DNA of 64,000 bases from GYS-P2D sp964414425. Its GTDB lineage: Bacteria > Bacteroidota > Bacteroidia > Chitinophagales > Saprospiraceae. Below are positions 36,441-45,900 of this stretch, piece by piece. The DNA lies in assembly GCA_964414425.1 (NCBI GenBank), contig CAYPWL010000004.1, forward strand, positions 90,663 through 154,662, given 5' to 3'. Both the position numbers and the translations under genes were made by a program. The stretch's first letter is position 1. Each line of letters starts with the position of its first letter. The notes below the pieces were generated by a model that worked only from the letters and a program-made list of their open reading frames with translations, had not been told where the DNA came from and did no database searches.

Positions 36441-37873
36441 GACGGATTAGGGAGTCTATCAACAATAAATTTCTTTTGTAATTGCATCTCGGAATTGAAG
36501 ATAATTCCAGTTAAGATCATAGCGACTACCCACGATAGAATTAATAACAAGAGGATCTCAAAAAAGCTATCAAATGTGATAAAGCGTTGAGATAACTCCC
36601 CGACAATAACAAAGGTGGTAAGCAGTGTGCTTACATACCCAATGACTCTCCAGGCGCTTTGGTTGTCAACATACTTGAGTATGGTTCTACACCAGCAGAT
36701 AAACCAATAAGCCAAGGATAAAATGCTGTACAAAGTCACAAAGACAAGCATATTAATCTTGATGAACAGCAGGCCTATAATTACTGGAGTAAAGATTGTC
36801 AGCGCTCCAATCCAATACAGTCTTGTGAGCTGCTTAGTCTTCAGATCATTGATATACATGATATTCGTAAGCCCTTTGAAGATTAAAGACAACCCAAGGA
36901 ATGCTAGCCATACCACGTATGATCCTGCAGATATCCATTGATCTCCAAGGATAAGTGTTGTGATGTCTTGTCCAAATAAATGGAAGCATAAACAAGGGAT
37001 ACCGATAAAGTTGAGTATGAACAAAGAAAGGATCTTATAGGCCTGTTGGAGTGGCTCGCCTTTCATCGTACTCAGATACGACATAGCTGGGGTAGTAAGC
37101 GCATTACGAAAAGTATTTGGCTTGTCCACTACGAAGAGCCCACGTTCATAATGCCCCAGTGTAAACTCTCCGAAGATCTTACCGACAAAAAGCTTTTCTA
37201 TATTTCCGCTTATGCCTGTTATGAGCCTGCTGATCACTAGGTGATAAGCTTGAATGATATAGGGCTTGATGGCTAAGATGTTCTTAAGAGATACTAACTG
37301 ATATTTAGCTCTTGAGAGTAGAAGTGCACTTATAAGTCTGGTGAAGCTATAACTAAGATGTTTAATAGCAAGCGCCATTGCTCCCCATCCAGATAATGCA
37401 AGACTGATGGATATGATTAGTGATATTGCTGCCGAACCGATAGAAATGGACTCAGTAGAATAGAACTTCTTGTTACGTAGTAATTGGCTAAACGGTTGAT
37501 TAGACGAACTCATACAAATGGCAGAGATTGCCATGATGGGGAATAGCCTACTCAATAGGTTTAGGTCGTAGTAATAGACCATAAGAGGCGAGATCAATAG
37601 CACAAGGATGGCTACCAACACTCCGAAAAACACATTAATAGACAGAAAAGTAGAGTTGACAAGTTTGTTTACAGCAGGGTACTTCAGGTATATGGGAGTA
37701 AGACCAAAGTCCAAGAACGATTGAAAAAATAAGAATACTGCAAAACATAAAGCGTATACACCAAAGTCTTCGGGCCCAAGGATGCGCGCCAAAACAATTG
37801 CTCCTCCGAGATTGATCAGCTGTTGTAATCCAACTCCAATAAATGATATTGCACCGCCCTTAACAGGATTCAT
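36437..37873 (-). CDS. wzx: Polysaccharide flippase, MOP superfamily (Wzx)
   Basis: 478 residues from the ATG at 37873; a TTG at 37882 would overlap the previous stop as TTGA and add three residues. It has about 12-14 membrane helices and the N-terminal pattern GVGLQQLINLGGAIVLARIL, then GPEDFGVYAL, characteristic of the polysaccharide synthase/flippase family. It should move undecaprenyl-linked repeat units to the periplasm. It is sandwiched between a sulfotransferase and the polymerase, which suggests the first sulfation may occur on the lipid-linked unit before flipping (inference). Confidence 0.92.
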   Translation of the reverse strand: MNPVKGGAISFIGVGLQQLINLGGAIVLARILGPEDFGVYALCFAVFLFFQSFLDFGLTPIYLKYPAVNKLVNSTFLSINVFFGVLVAILVLLISPLMVYYYDLNLLSRLFPIMAISAICMSSSNQPFSQLLRNKKFYSTESISIGSAAISLIISISLALSGWGAMALAIKHLSYSFTRLISALLLSRAKYQLVSLKNILAIKPYIIQAYHLVISRLITGISGNIEKLFVGKIFGEFTLGHYERGLFVVDKPNTFRNALTTPAMSYLSTMKGEPLQQAYKILSLFILNFIGIPCLCFHLFGQDITTLILGDQWISAGSYVVWLAFLGLSLIFKGLTNIMYINDLKTKQLTRLYWIGALTIFTPVIIGLLFIKINMLVFVTLYSILSLAYWFICWCRTILKYVDNQSAWRVIGYVSTLLTTFVIVGELSQRFITFDSFFEILLLLILSWVVAMILTGIIFNSEMQLQKKFIVDRLPNPS

Positions 37874-37878
37874 GTCTC

Positions 37879-38781
37879 TCAAAGATACTCGCGCTCAGCG
37901 CACATCTCTGCTAAATCTTGGTCATAATCGCACAGCTCTCTGAGGACTCTATGTATACTTTTGATCTCATCATCACTGATAGAATCTTGCCAAAAGAAAT
38001 CTAAGCTCAAGTGATCACCATCGATGGAAGAATATCGGACAGGATGCAAAGTATTAAGCGAGACCATCGATGGCGTAAAAATGTGAGAAGGGTGGATGGG
38101 GTGATCATATAAATCAATGGAGCGCAGGAGCGCTCTTACCTGTTCAAAAGGATGAGCATATAGGTCCTCATAGAAGATAGTACGATTGTTGATCTGTTTC
38201 AGCTGCTTTAGCGCTATGAGATTAAGATATCCCCATATGAAGGCTAACTGTTCCACACGTGTATTGCAGCTAGTTGAGAGGTCTTTCAATTTTGTCTCCT
38301 GTATCTGATCATTCAATAGATTCCAGTGTTGAACCCATCCCAAATCCTCCCAAAATTGTGGTCTATTGCGAATTGAAGCGATTACGGCAAGTGGATGTCG
38401 TATGATATAGACAACCATAGCATTAAAATGCTGAGCTAGAGCAGCAAAAGACGTATTCAATCGTATTGACTTAATCCCAATGATCTTGGAGTGTTCCCAG
38501 ATCTTCTCTATATATCTCGGATCAACTTGATCTACGGTTGACGGGAGATGATTTCTCAATAACCAGTCATGCTTGAGATGCTTGCTGAGAACAGCATCTA
38601 TATGATCCGTAATGTCCTCAGACAATATCGATTCTCGATATATAACGCTACTGATATCACTGTAAACCTGTGGATGCAGAGGCTCAAATAGTATTAGACC
38701 CCCACTATACTTCGAGACAATATCTGATACCCATGTAGTGCCAGATCTGCCAAGCCCTAATATGAAAATAGGCTTACTCAT
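37879..38781 (-). CDS. PAPS-dependent sulfotransferase (second, divergent type)
   Basis: 300 residues from the ATG at 38781; a TTG three codons earlier is possible. The 5'-phosphosulfate loop is GLGRSGTTWVSDI (residues 9-21), and the 3'-phosphate motif is YIIRHPLAVIASI with the conserved Arg and late Ser. The intervening FEPLHPQVYSDI resembles bacterial/carbohydrate sulfotransferases. It is clearly different from the 258-aa enzyme 4 kb downstream: different loop (GRSGTT versus PKSGGT) and no RKG-x-x-GDWK tail. It lies 18 bases after cysN, directly coupling sulfate activation to sulfation. Confidence 0.9.
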   Translation of the reverse strand: MSKPIFILGLGRSGTTWVSDIVSKYSGGLILFEPLHPQVYSDISSVIYRESILSEDITDHIDAVLSKHLKHDWLLRNHLPSTVDQVDPRYIEKIWEHSKIIGIKSIRLNTSFAALAQHFNAMVVYIIRHPLAVIASIRNRPQFWEDLGWVQHWNLLNDQIQETKLKDLSTSCNTRVEQLAFIWGYLNLIALKQLKQINNRTIFYEDLYAHPFEQVRALLRSIDLYDHPIHPSHIFTPSMVSLNTLHPVRYSSIDGDHLSLDFFWQDSISDDEIKSIHRVLRELCDYDQDLAEMCAEREYL

Positions 38782-38799
38782 AACTGGCAAAATAGGGTA

Positions 38800-40059
38800 T
38801 TATATGATCATACCTGCAGCGACCGTATTGTTGGAGGCTTCATCTATGAGGATCACACTACCAGTATTTCGATTCTTACGGTAAGAATCAACAAATAAAG
38901 GCTTGGTGGTTCTCAATACGACTCTCGCGATATCATTCATGTTGATATTCTTATCCTCCATATCACGGTGTAGAGAGTTAATGTTGAGCTTATATCTAAT
39001 CTCCTTAACCACACATCGTGCATCTTGAGATGTATGCCTGATACTATATTTGCCTTTAGGATGGAGTGGCCTATTGCTATCAAACCAGCATAACATAACC
39101 TCTATATCCTGAGTTATTTCTGGTTGGTTGTTTTCTCTCACGATCATATCACCACGACTCAGATCAAGATCATCTTCTAATAAGACAGTTACAGACTGTG
39201 GCGGAAATGCTGCATCTTGCTCTCCGTCCGGCCCCATGATTTGCTTAATCTTAGTAGAAAAACCTGTAGGTAATAAGGTTACATTGTCTCCTTTTTTCAT
39301 GACACCACCAGCCAATCTCCCAGCATAACCTCTATAATCATGAAACTCATCAGTATTAGGTCGGATTACAAACTGTACTGGGAAGCGAGCATCAATAAAG
39401 TTGTGGTCACTAGCAATGTGTACATTTTCAAGATAGTACATGAGGGTTGGGCCATCATACCAAGAGGTCTTATCAGATCGAGTTACTACATTATCACCAA
39501 GCAATGCAGAGATAGGAATGAAGTGAACATCAACCACATCAAGCTTAGCAGCAAAGGCCTCAAAAGACTCTTGGATCTTATCGTATTGCTCTTGGCTGAA
39601 ATCAACCAAATCCATCTTGTTCACACACACAACGATGTGAGGTATCTGAAGGAGTGATGCGATGATCGCATGTCTTTTGGTCTGTTCTACAACACCATGA
39701 CGTGCATCAATTAAAATCAAGGCAACATTCGCAGTAGATGCCCCAGTAACCATGTTTCGCGTGTACTGGATGTGTCCAGGAGTATCCGCAATAATGAATT
39801 TCCTCTTAGGAGTACTGAAGTACCTGTAGGCGACATCAATGGTGATACCTTGTTCCCTTTCTGATTTTAATCCATCAGTCAACAAGGCCAAGTTGATTCC
39901 TTCTTCCCCACGACGCTCAGTAGCATCTTTTATTTGATCATATTGATCTTGATAGATACTCTTGCTATCATATAGCAGTCTTCCGATTAGCGTCGACTTG
40001 CCGTCATCTACACTTCCTGCTGTCGTAAATCGTAGTAATTCTGTGTTATTATCGCTCAT
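38800..40059 (-). CDS. cysN: Sulfate adenylyltransferase subunit 1 (GTPase)
   Basis: 419 residues, EF-Tu-like GTPase with P-loop GSVDDGKST (residues 15-23), switch-region RGITIDVAYRYF, DTPGHIQY and the NKMD base-recognition motif. Domain II and III beta-barrels follow. It couples GTP hydrolysis to CysD-catalysed APS formation from ATP and sulfate. No CysC domain is fused (unlike NodQ); the kinase is separate two genes upstream. It lies 20 bases after cysD and 18 bases before a sulfotransferase. Confidence 0.97.
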   Translation of the reverse strand: MSDNNTELLRFTTAGSVDDGKSTLIGRLLYDSKSIYQDQYDQIKDATERRGEEGINLALLTDGLKSEREQGITIDVAYRYFSTPKRKFIIADTPGHIQYTRNMVTGASTANVALILIDARHGVVEQTKRHAIIASLLQIPHIVVCVNKMDLVDFSQEQYDKIQESFEAFAAKLDVVDVHFIPISALLGDNVVTRSDKTSWYDGPTLMYYLENVHIASDHNFIDARFPVQFVIRPNTDEFHDYRGYAGRLAGGVMKKGDNVTLLPTGFSTKIKQIMGPDGEQDAAFPPQSVTVLLEDDLDLSRGDMIVRENNQPEITQDIEVMLCWFDSNRPLHPKGKYSIRHTSQDARCVVKEIRYKLNINSLHRDMEDKNINMNDIARVVLRTTKPLFVDSYRKNRNTGSVILIDEASNNTVAAGMII

Positions 40060-40079
40060 TGTTTTTTCTCTTTTTGGGT

Positions 40080-40982
40080 CTAGAAATAACCTTCTTTTTT
40101 GCGATCCTCCATTGCAGTTTCGCTACGCTTATCATCCGTACGACCTCCTCTCTCTGTCATTCTTGTAGTGGCTACTTCTTCGATGATTCCCTCTACTGTT
40201 GTTGCATCTGACTTCCATACTCCAGTACAAGTCATATCTCCGATAGTACGACACCTTACAGTCTCTTTAAATACTTTTTCGCCAGGCTTCTTCATGATAT
40301 AATCGCAATCGGCAAGTAATGTCCCATCTCTCTCAAATACTTCACGTTCATGAGCGAAGTACAACGAAGGCAGCTCTACTTCTTCCATTGCTAAGTATTG
40401 CCATACATCAAGCTCTGTCCAATTGCTGATCGGAAAGATCCTAAAGTGCTCACCCATACTTTTACGACCGTTGAATAGATTCCATAGCTCTGGGCGCTGG
40501 TTTTTTGGGTCCCACTGACCAAACTCGTCTCTGTGAGAGAAAAATCTCTCTTTGGCACGTGCTTTTTCTTCATCTCTACGAGCGCCACCCATGGCGGCAT
40601 CATATTTTCCTTTTTCCAAGGCATTGAGAAGGACACCAATCTGAAGCATATTTCTACTGGCATTTACTCCTTTCTCTTCCACAGCGTCACCAGATTGGAT
40701 AGCCTCCTCTACGGAGCCAACGATAAGCTTAGCGCCTAACTTTTTCACAAGATCATCTCTATACTGGAGTGTCTCTGGAAAGTTATGACCAGTGTCAACG
40801 TGTAACAAAGGGAAAGGTATTTTGGCCGGATAAAAGGCCTTGTATGCTAGATGCACAATTAAGATAGAGTCTTTTCCTCCAGAGAACATGATAACAGGTC
40901 GCTCGAATTGAGCCGCTACCTCTCGAAGAATGAAAATTGACTCTGCCTCTAATTCTTTTAGATGACTGATATTATAATCCAT
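40080..40982 (-). CDS. cysD: Sulfate adenylyltransferase subunit 2
   Basis: 300 residues, ATP pyrophosphatase family with PP-loop FSGGKDS (residues 33-39), LHVDTGHNFPET, GARRDEEKARAKER and a C-terminal RTIGDMTCTG and RGGRTDDKRSE-MEDRKKEGYF ending. It forms APS from ATP and sulfate in complex with CysN. It is distinguished from PAPS reductase (same superfamily) by the RRDEEKARAKER segment and C-terminal ending. It is 3 bases downstream of cysC. Confidence 0.97.
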   Translation of the reverse strand: MDYNISHLKELEAESIFILREVAAQFERPVIMFSGGKDSILIVHLAYKAFYPAKIPFPLLHVDTGHNFPETLQYRDDLVKKLGAKLIVGSVEEAIQSGDAVEEKGVNASRNMLQIGVLLNALEKGKYDAAMGGARRDEEKARAKERFFSHRDEFGQWDPKNQRPELWNLFNGRKSMGEHFRIFPISNWTELDVWQYLAMEEVELPSLYFAHEREVFERDGTLLADCDYIMKKPGEKVFKETVRCRTIGDMTCTGVWKSDATTVEGIIEEVATTRMTERGGRTDDKRSETAMEDRKKEGYF

Positions 40983-40985
40983 GTA

Positions 40986-41582
40986 TTATACCCGTTTCGA
41001 TTTTTCAATAATGTAATGACATAATGCGTCAACGCTCTCAGTTACACTCTGAGAAGCGGTTGGTATGACCATTTCGGCATCCACAGGAGGCTCATAAGGT
41101 GAGTCTATTCCTGTAAATCCTTTTATAAATCCTTGACGTGCTTTTTTATACAGCCCTTTTACATCTCGCTCTTCGCATAGCTCAAGGGATGTCTCTACGT
41201 ATACTTCACTGAAGTCCTTTGCTCCAATAACTTCTTTTGCAAGAGCCCTAATTTCAATAGTCGGACTGATAAATGAACAAAGCGTTATAATACCGCTGTG
41301 CACATATAGTTTAGCTACTTCAGCAATCCGTCGAATGTTCTCTTGTCTATCTTCTACACTAAATGTGAGATTATTAGATATTCCTGTCCGGATGTTGTCG
41401 CCATCTAAGACTTGAACAAAATAGCCTGCGTCAAACAACTTACGCTCAACTCCTTTGGCAATAGTACTTTTTCCAGATCCAGATAATCCAGTCAACCAAT
41501 AAACAGCAGCGTTCTGATTAAAGAAACGTTCTCTTTCGTCCCGCTGAACCAGCTGATCAAAAATGGAATGTATATTTTCCAT
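40986..41582 (-). CDS. cysC: Adenylylsulfate kinase (APS kinase)
   Basis: 198 residues with P-loop GLSGSGKST (residues 32-40), LDGDNIRTGI, the APS-binding FSVEDRQENIRR, FISPTIEIR and the lid segment GLYKKARQGFIKGFTGID. It phosphorylates APS to PAPS, the sulfate donor of both sulfotransferases in this operon. It lies 4 bases after the DUF2061 gene. No PAPS reductase or sulfite reductase gene is present in the window. Confidence 0.97.
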   Translation of the reverse strand: MENIHSIFDQLVQRDERERFFNQNAAVYWLTGLSGSGKSTIAKGVERKLFDAGYFVQVLDGDNIRTGISNNLTFSVEDRQENIRRIAEVAKLYVHSGIITLCSFISPTIEIRALAKEVIGAKDFSEVYVETSLELCEERDVKGLYKKARQGFIKGFTGIDSPYEPPVDAEMVIPTASQSVTESVDALCHYIIEKSKRV

Positions 41583-41586
41583 TCAA

Positions 41587-41826
41587 CTATTTCTTAAATG
41601 GATTTAGTTTACGAACACTTCCTCTAGGAACCGCTTGCCAAGCCCGTTCATGTAAATAATATATGATCAGCTTGATAAAGAACTCTATAGAGGCTATAGT
41701 AACAGCCGTCCCCGTATCACCCGTAGTAAAATAGGTTATAGCAAAGATGGTACTTGTAGCAATAACCCTCCAAGTAAGGCCTTTCATTATGCTACGCAAA
41801 TGAGATTCTTTACGAGTTTCCGTCAT
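41587..41826 (-). CDS. DUF2061 small membrane protein
   Basis: 79 residues with two hydrophobic helices (about 15-33 and 41-60) separated by a short TTGDTGTA turn. ETRKESHLRSIMKGLTWR and YYLHERAWQAVPRG are DUF2061 signatures. The family has no established function but is repeatedly seen beside sulfate-activation genes. Here it leads the cysC-cysD-cysN block, 4 bases before cysC. The 59-base gap on its upstream side contains only a weak CTACAA/TTGTAG inverted repeat (41853-41874). A role in sulfate handling is conceivable but unproven. Confidence 0.9.
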   Translation of the reverse strand: MTETRKESHLRSIMKGLTWRVIATSTIFAITYFTTGDTGTAVTIASIEFFIKLIIYYLHERAWQAVPRGSVRKLNPFKK

Positions 41827-41885
41827 TAGCAGTGCTAAAAATTCTCATAAACCTACAACTATTATTGATTGTAGCATAGGCCATG

Positions 41886-42938
41886 TTACACCCTGATTAT
41901 GTAAAGGGTCCCTATGATCACAAAACTTATAAATAATCCAAGCAGTAATCCGTATATGATGACTCTATAAAGCCCTAAAGCATTAGCTTGTAAGGGAGAG
42001 ATCGGCTGATCGATTAACTGAATGAGAGGCGTGTTATTTTGAAGCGCCAACTCTGCGATCGCCAAGTTTTTTTCAGCCTCGGCATACCCCGTTTTCAGAA
42101 TTAGGGATTCTGTCGACAACTTACTCAATCGTGCTGAATTAGTATTGCGAAATGAGCTTTGGTTTAGATCTTGTAATACAGCGATCTCATTTTCTACAGA
42201 ATTGAGCGACACATATATAGAGTCTCGCTTGTCCTTGATGATATCATAGGATTGTCGTTGACGCTCTACAGCTTTATTCGTATAGAAGTCTTTGAGGAAC
42301 TCGAAGTGATTTATTAGATAGTTAATAGAGAGTTCCTCTGAGAGGGATTCAAAATCAAAGGTCATAATATAATGATCACGCCCATAGTCCATATTCAGAA
42401 TTCCACCACCCTGTTCTGGTCCGTTGACCAATTTATGAAGTTGTTTGACTAAGAAGTTGTATTCAGCATTGCCTGCTGTCTCTTTGAAGTTACCTGAAAA
42501 GGATTTTTCAGAATAAGACTCCCATGTCTCGTCTATATTATATAAGCTAATTAAGTGATCTGCAATACTCTTGGTCTCTCCTTCAACAGTACAGTCAGAT
42601 TGTAAGACTTGCTCCAATATATACCTTGACCGTGCTATTTCAATAAGCTTGTCTATATTATATTTTCCAGAGGAAACGGGTAATCCGAATTGGCCAAGGA
42701 TACTCGATATACCTGTAATAGATTGTCCAGAATCATCACTGAGCATTAAGGTTAATGTGGCCTTGTAGGTGGGAGCTTTATTTTGGGACCAAAACCAGAG
42801 GCCAGCACAAGACAGCAAGATTGCAAATAAAAAGATCTTCCAATGACTGAGAAGGAGATGAGCGTATCCCTTGACAGATCTGATGAAATCCTCTAAGGAA
42901 ATTTCATCTTCGGGCCTCATGGATTTCAGCTCTGACAT
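41886..42938 (-). CDS. wzz: Wzz-type polysaccharide chain-length/co-polymerase protein
   Basis: 350 residues with a membrane helix near residues 33-51 (HWKIFLFAILLSCAGLWFW) and another at the C-terminus (VIIYGLLLGLFISFVIIGTL). Between them is a periplasmic, partly coiled-coil domain. The KATLTLMLSDD segment after helix 1 is typical of Wzz. No Walker motifs or tyrosine-kinase domain, so this is the short Wzz class rather than a BY-kinase fusion. It controls chain length with Wzy. It begins 6 bases after metH ends. Confidence 0.88.
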   Translation of the reverse strand: MSELKSMRPEDEISLEDFIRSVKGYAHLLLSHWKIFLFAILLSCAGLWFWSQNKAPTYKATLTLMLSDDSGQSITGISSILGQFGLPVSSGKYNIDKLIEIARSRYILEQVLQSDCTVEGETKSIADHLISLYNIDETWESYSEKSFSGNFKETAGNAEYNFLVKQLHKLVNGPEQGGGILNMDYGRDHYIMTFDFESLSEELSINYLINHFEFLKDFYTNKAVERQRQSYDIIKDKRDSIYVSLNSVENEIAVLQDLNQSSFRNTNSARLSKLSTESLILKTGYAEAEKNLAIAELALQNNTPLIQLIDQPISPLQANALGLYRVIIYGLLLGLFISFVIIGTLYIIRV

Positions 42939-42944
42939 TATTGA

Positions 42945-45900
42945 TCAGTCTTTATAATTTAATGAAGGAAATAAAAACTTTTCTGCTTCTTGGACTGATA
43001 CGCCTTTTCTATTGGCATAAGCTTCCACTTGATCTAACTCGATTTGACCTAAACCAAAATACTTGGACGATGGATGACTTAAGTAGTATCCGCTCACTGA
43101 AGCGGCAGGATACATAGCTAAGCTTTCAGTTAATGATATGCCAGTATTGGCCTCTACATCTAATAGGTCAAAGATTGTTTCTTTTTGAGTATGATCTGGG
43201 CAAGCCGGATATCCTGGAGCTGGTCTGATGCCTTGATATTTTTCTTTTACAAGTTCCTCATTACTCAACTTCTCGTCGCTATATCCCCAGTATTCTGTTC
43301 GGACCAGTTCATGTAACTTCTCAGCAAAAGCTTCTGCGAGTCTATCAGCCAGCGACTTGAGTAGTATGCTATTGTAATCATCGTGACCGACTTCGAACTC
43401 TTTAAGTTTACCCTCAATGTTCAGACCGGTAGTTACCGCAAAAGCTCCAATGTAGTCATCACCATGACCAGCTGGTGCTATATAGTCTGCAAGTGCCAGT
43501 TGTGGCACTTTATCATTCTTCTTACGCTGTTGTCTTAGGCCATACAGGGTATATGATTTGCCATTATCTGGGTTCGTTATGAGGATGTCTTCATTTTGCT
43601 GTTGAGCTGGAAATAGGCCATATACACCATTGGCAGTAAGCCAAGATTCGTCTACGATCTGCTTAAGCATGGCTTGAGCATCATTGAAGAGCTTCTTAGC
43701 TTCTTCACCAACAGTCTTATCTTCAAATATCTGCGGATACTTACCCTTGAGCTGCCAGCTACTGAAGAATGGTGTCCAATCTATGTAGTCTACAAGCTCA
43801 TTGATATCATAAGAGAGAAGCATATGTACACCCAGTTTTTTAGGCACGGGGGGCTTATAATTATCCCAATCTAATTTGAGCTTTTTATCACGGGCCTGAT
43901 GTAAGGTTAAATAATCCTTCTTCTTGGTATTCTTGAGTCGTTGTGTACGAACCTGGTCATATTCTGCTCTGATGTCCAATATATAATTGGATTTATTATC
44001 CTCATCTGACGAACTCAGGATAGTGGACACACCAACGCTTCTAGAGGCATCCAGCACATGAACTGTTGGTCCGTTGTATACAGGCTCAATCTTAAGAGCG
44101 GTGTGAGTTTTACTGGTTGTAGCACCACCTATTAGCAGAGGGATCTTCATTCCTCGTTCTTCCATCATGCTAGCTACATTAACCATTTCATCGAGCGATG
44201 GAGTAATTAATCCACTCAGCCCAATGATGTCAACATTTTGTTTTACAGCTTCGTCAAGTATTTTGTTTGCTGGCACCATCACTCCTAAGTCGATGATTTC
44301 AAAGTTGTTACAGGCCAGTACTACACCAACAATATTTTTACCGATATCGTGCACATCGCCTTTTACAGTGGCTAGCAGGATTTTTCCTTTAGTTTGGATG
44401 ACACCCTCTTTCTCTTCCTCAATGTAAGGAGTCAGGTAAGCCACTGCTTTTTTCATCACACGTGCGCTCTTAACCACCTGTGGTAAAAACATCTTACCAG
44501 CGCCAAATAGATCACCTACCACATTCATCCCGTCCATAAGCGGACCTTCGATCACCTTAAGGGGAGAGTTGAGCTCTGTCATGGCAGCTTGAGCGTCTTC
44601 ATCAATATATTCTGTGATACCCTTGATGAGGGCATGCTCGATTCTTTTGGATACTGGGTTTTCGCGCCAGCTTAGGTCGACAACTCTAGATTTTCCGGCA
44701 CCCTTTACATTCTCTGCATAGCTGATTAATCGATCAGTGGAGTCTTCTCTTCTATTGAATAGGACATCTTCGATCAGATCACGCAATTCTGAAGGAATCT
44801 CATCATAGATCTCCATCATTCCGGCATTGACGATGCCCATATCCATCCCTTTCTTGATTGCGTGATAGAGAAAGACACTGTGCATGGCTTCTCGCACTCT
44901 ATTATTTCCTCTAAATGAGAAAGAAATATTACTAACGCCACCACTTATCTTAACTCCAGGGCAGCGTGCCTTAATCTGTTCCGTAGCATCTATGAAATTC
45001 ATAGCATACTCATTGTGCTCCTCAAGGCCAGTTGCAACCGCAAAAATATTGGGGTCAAAAATGATATCATTTGGGTTGAAGCCTACGGTATTCACCAGAA
45101 TATCATAGGCACGTACACAGATTTCCACCTTGCGTTCTGTGGTATCAGCCTGTCCTTCTTCATCAAATGCCATGACTACAGCAGCAGCGCCATACCGCCT
45201 AACTGTTTTAGCATGTTGGATGAAGATTTCTTCACCTTCTTTTAAGGATATCGAATTAACGATACACTTACCCTGTACACACTTAAGCCCCTGTTCTATC
45301 ACTTCAAACTTAGAGGAGTCAATCATTACAGGCAGCTTGGCGATCTCCGGTTCTGCCATCATGAGATTCAAGAACTCAGTCATCTCTTTTTCTGAATCTA
45401 GGAGACCCTCGTCCATGTTGACATCTATGATTTGCGCACCACCCTCGACTTGATGTTGAGCAACGGTTAGTGCTTCGTCATAGTTGCCCTCTTTGATTAG
45501 GCGAGCAAATTTTCTTGAGCCAGTGACGTTAGTTCTTTCTCCTACATTGATGAAATTGATATTGTCTCTGACTATCAGTGGCTCGAGACCACTATACATG
45601 CTGTATTTGGATTCAGTATCATATGTTCTTGGGGGGATACCGATTACGTTATCTGCCATGGCCTTGATATGATCAGGTGTTGTTCCACAGCATCCTCCTA
45701 TTATGTTAACTAAGCCAGTTGCAGCAAAATCACGGATATATTGCCCCATTTCGGAAGCTCCTTGATCATATTCTCCGAGTTCATTTGGGAGTCCAGCATT
45801 GGGATAAGCACTTACTGGGCAGGTAGCGATATTGGCTAAATCTTTGAGGAATGGTGTTAACTCCTTAGACCCAAGAGCACAGTTAAGCCCTACAGATAGC

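Noticed and set aside
38800..41582. NodQ-type CysN-CysC fusion
   Set aside because: cysN (419 aa) and cysC (198 aa) are separate genes with cysD between them.
41886..42938. Tyrosine-kinase Wzz (BY-kinase)
   Set aside because: The protein ends after the second membrane helix and has no Walker motifs or Tyr-rich tail.
29162..42938. Polysaccharide locus as a mobile island
   Set aside because: No transposase, integrase, tRNA or flanking direct repeat was seen, and the genes are tightly joined to housekeeping neighbours; base composition could not be measured by eye.
45130..45453. Plus-strand ORF inside metH
   Set aside because: Antisense to a conserved enzyme; the composition mirrors the codon pattern of the real gene.
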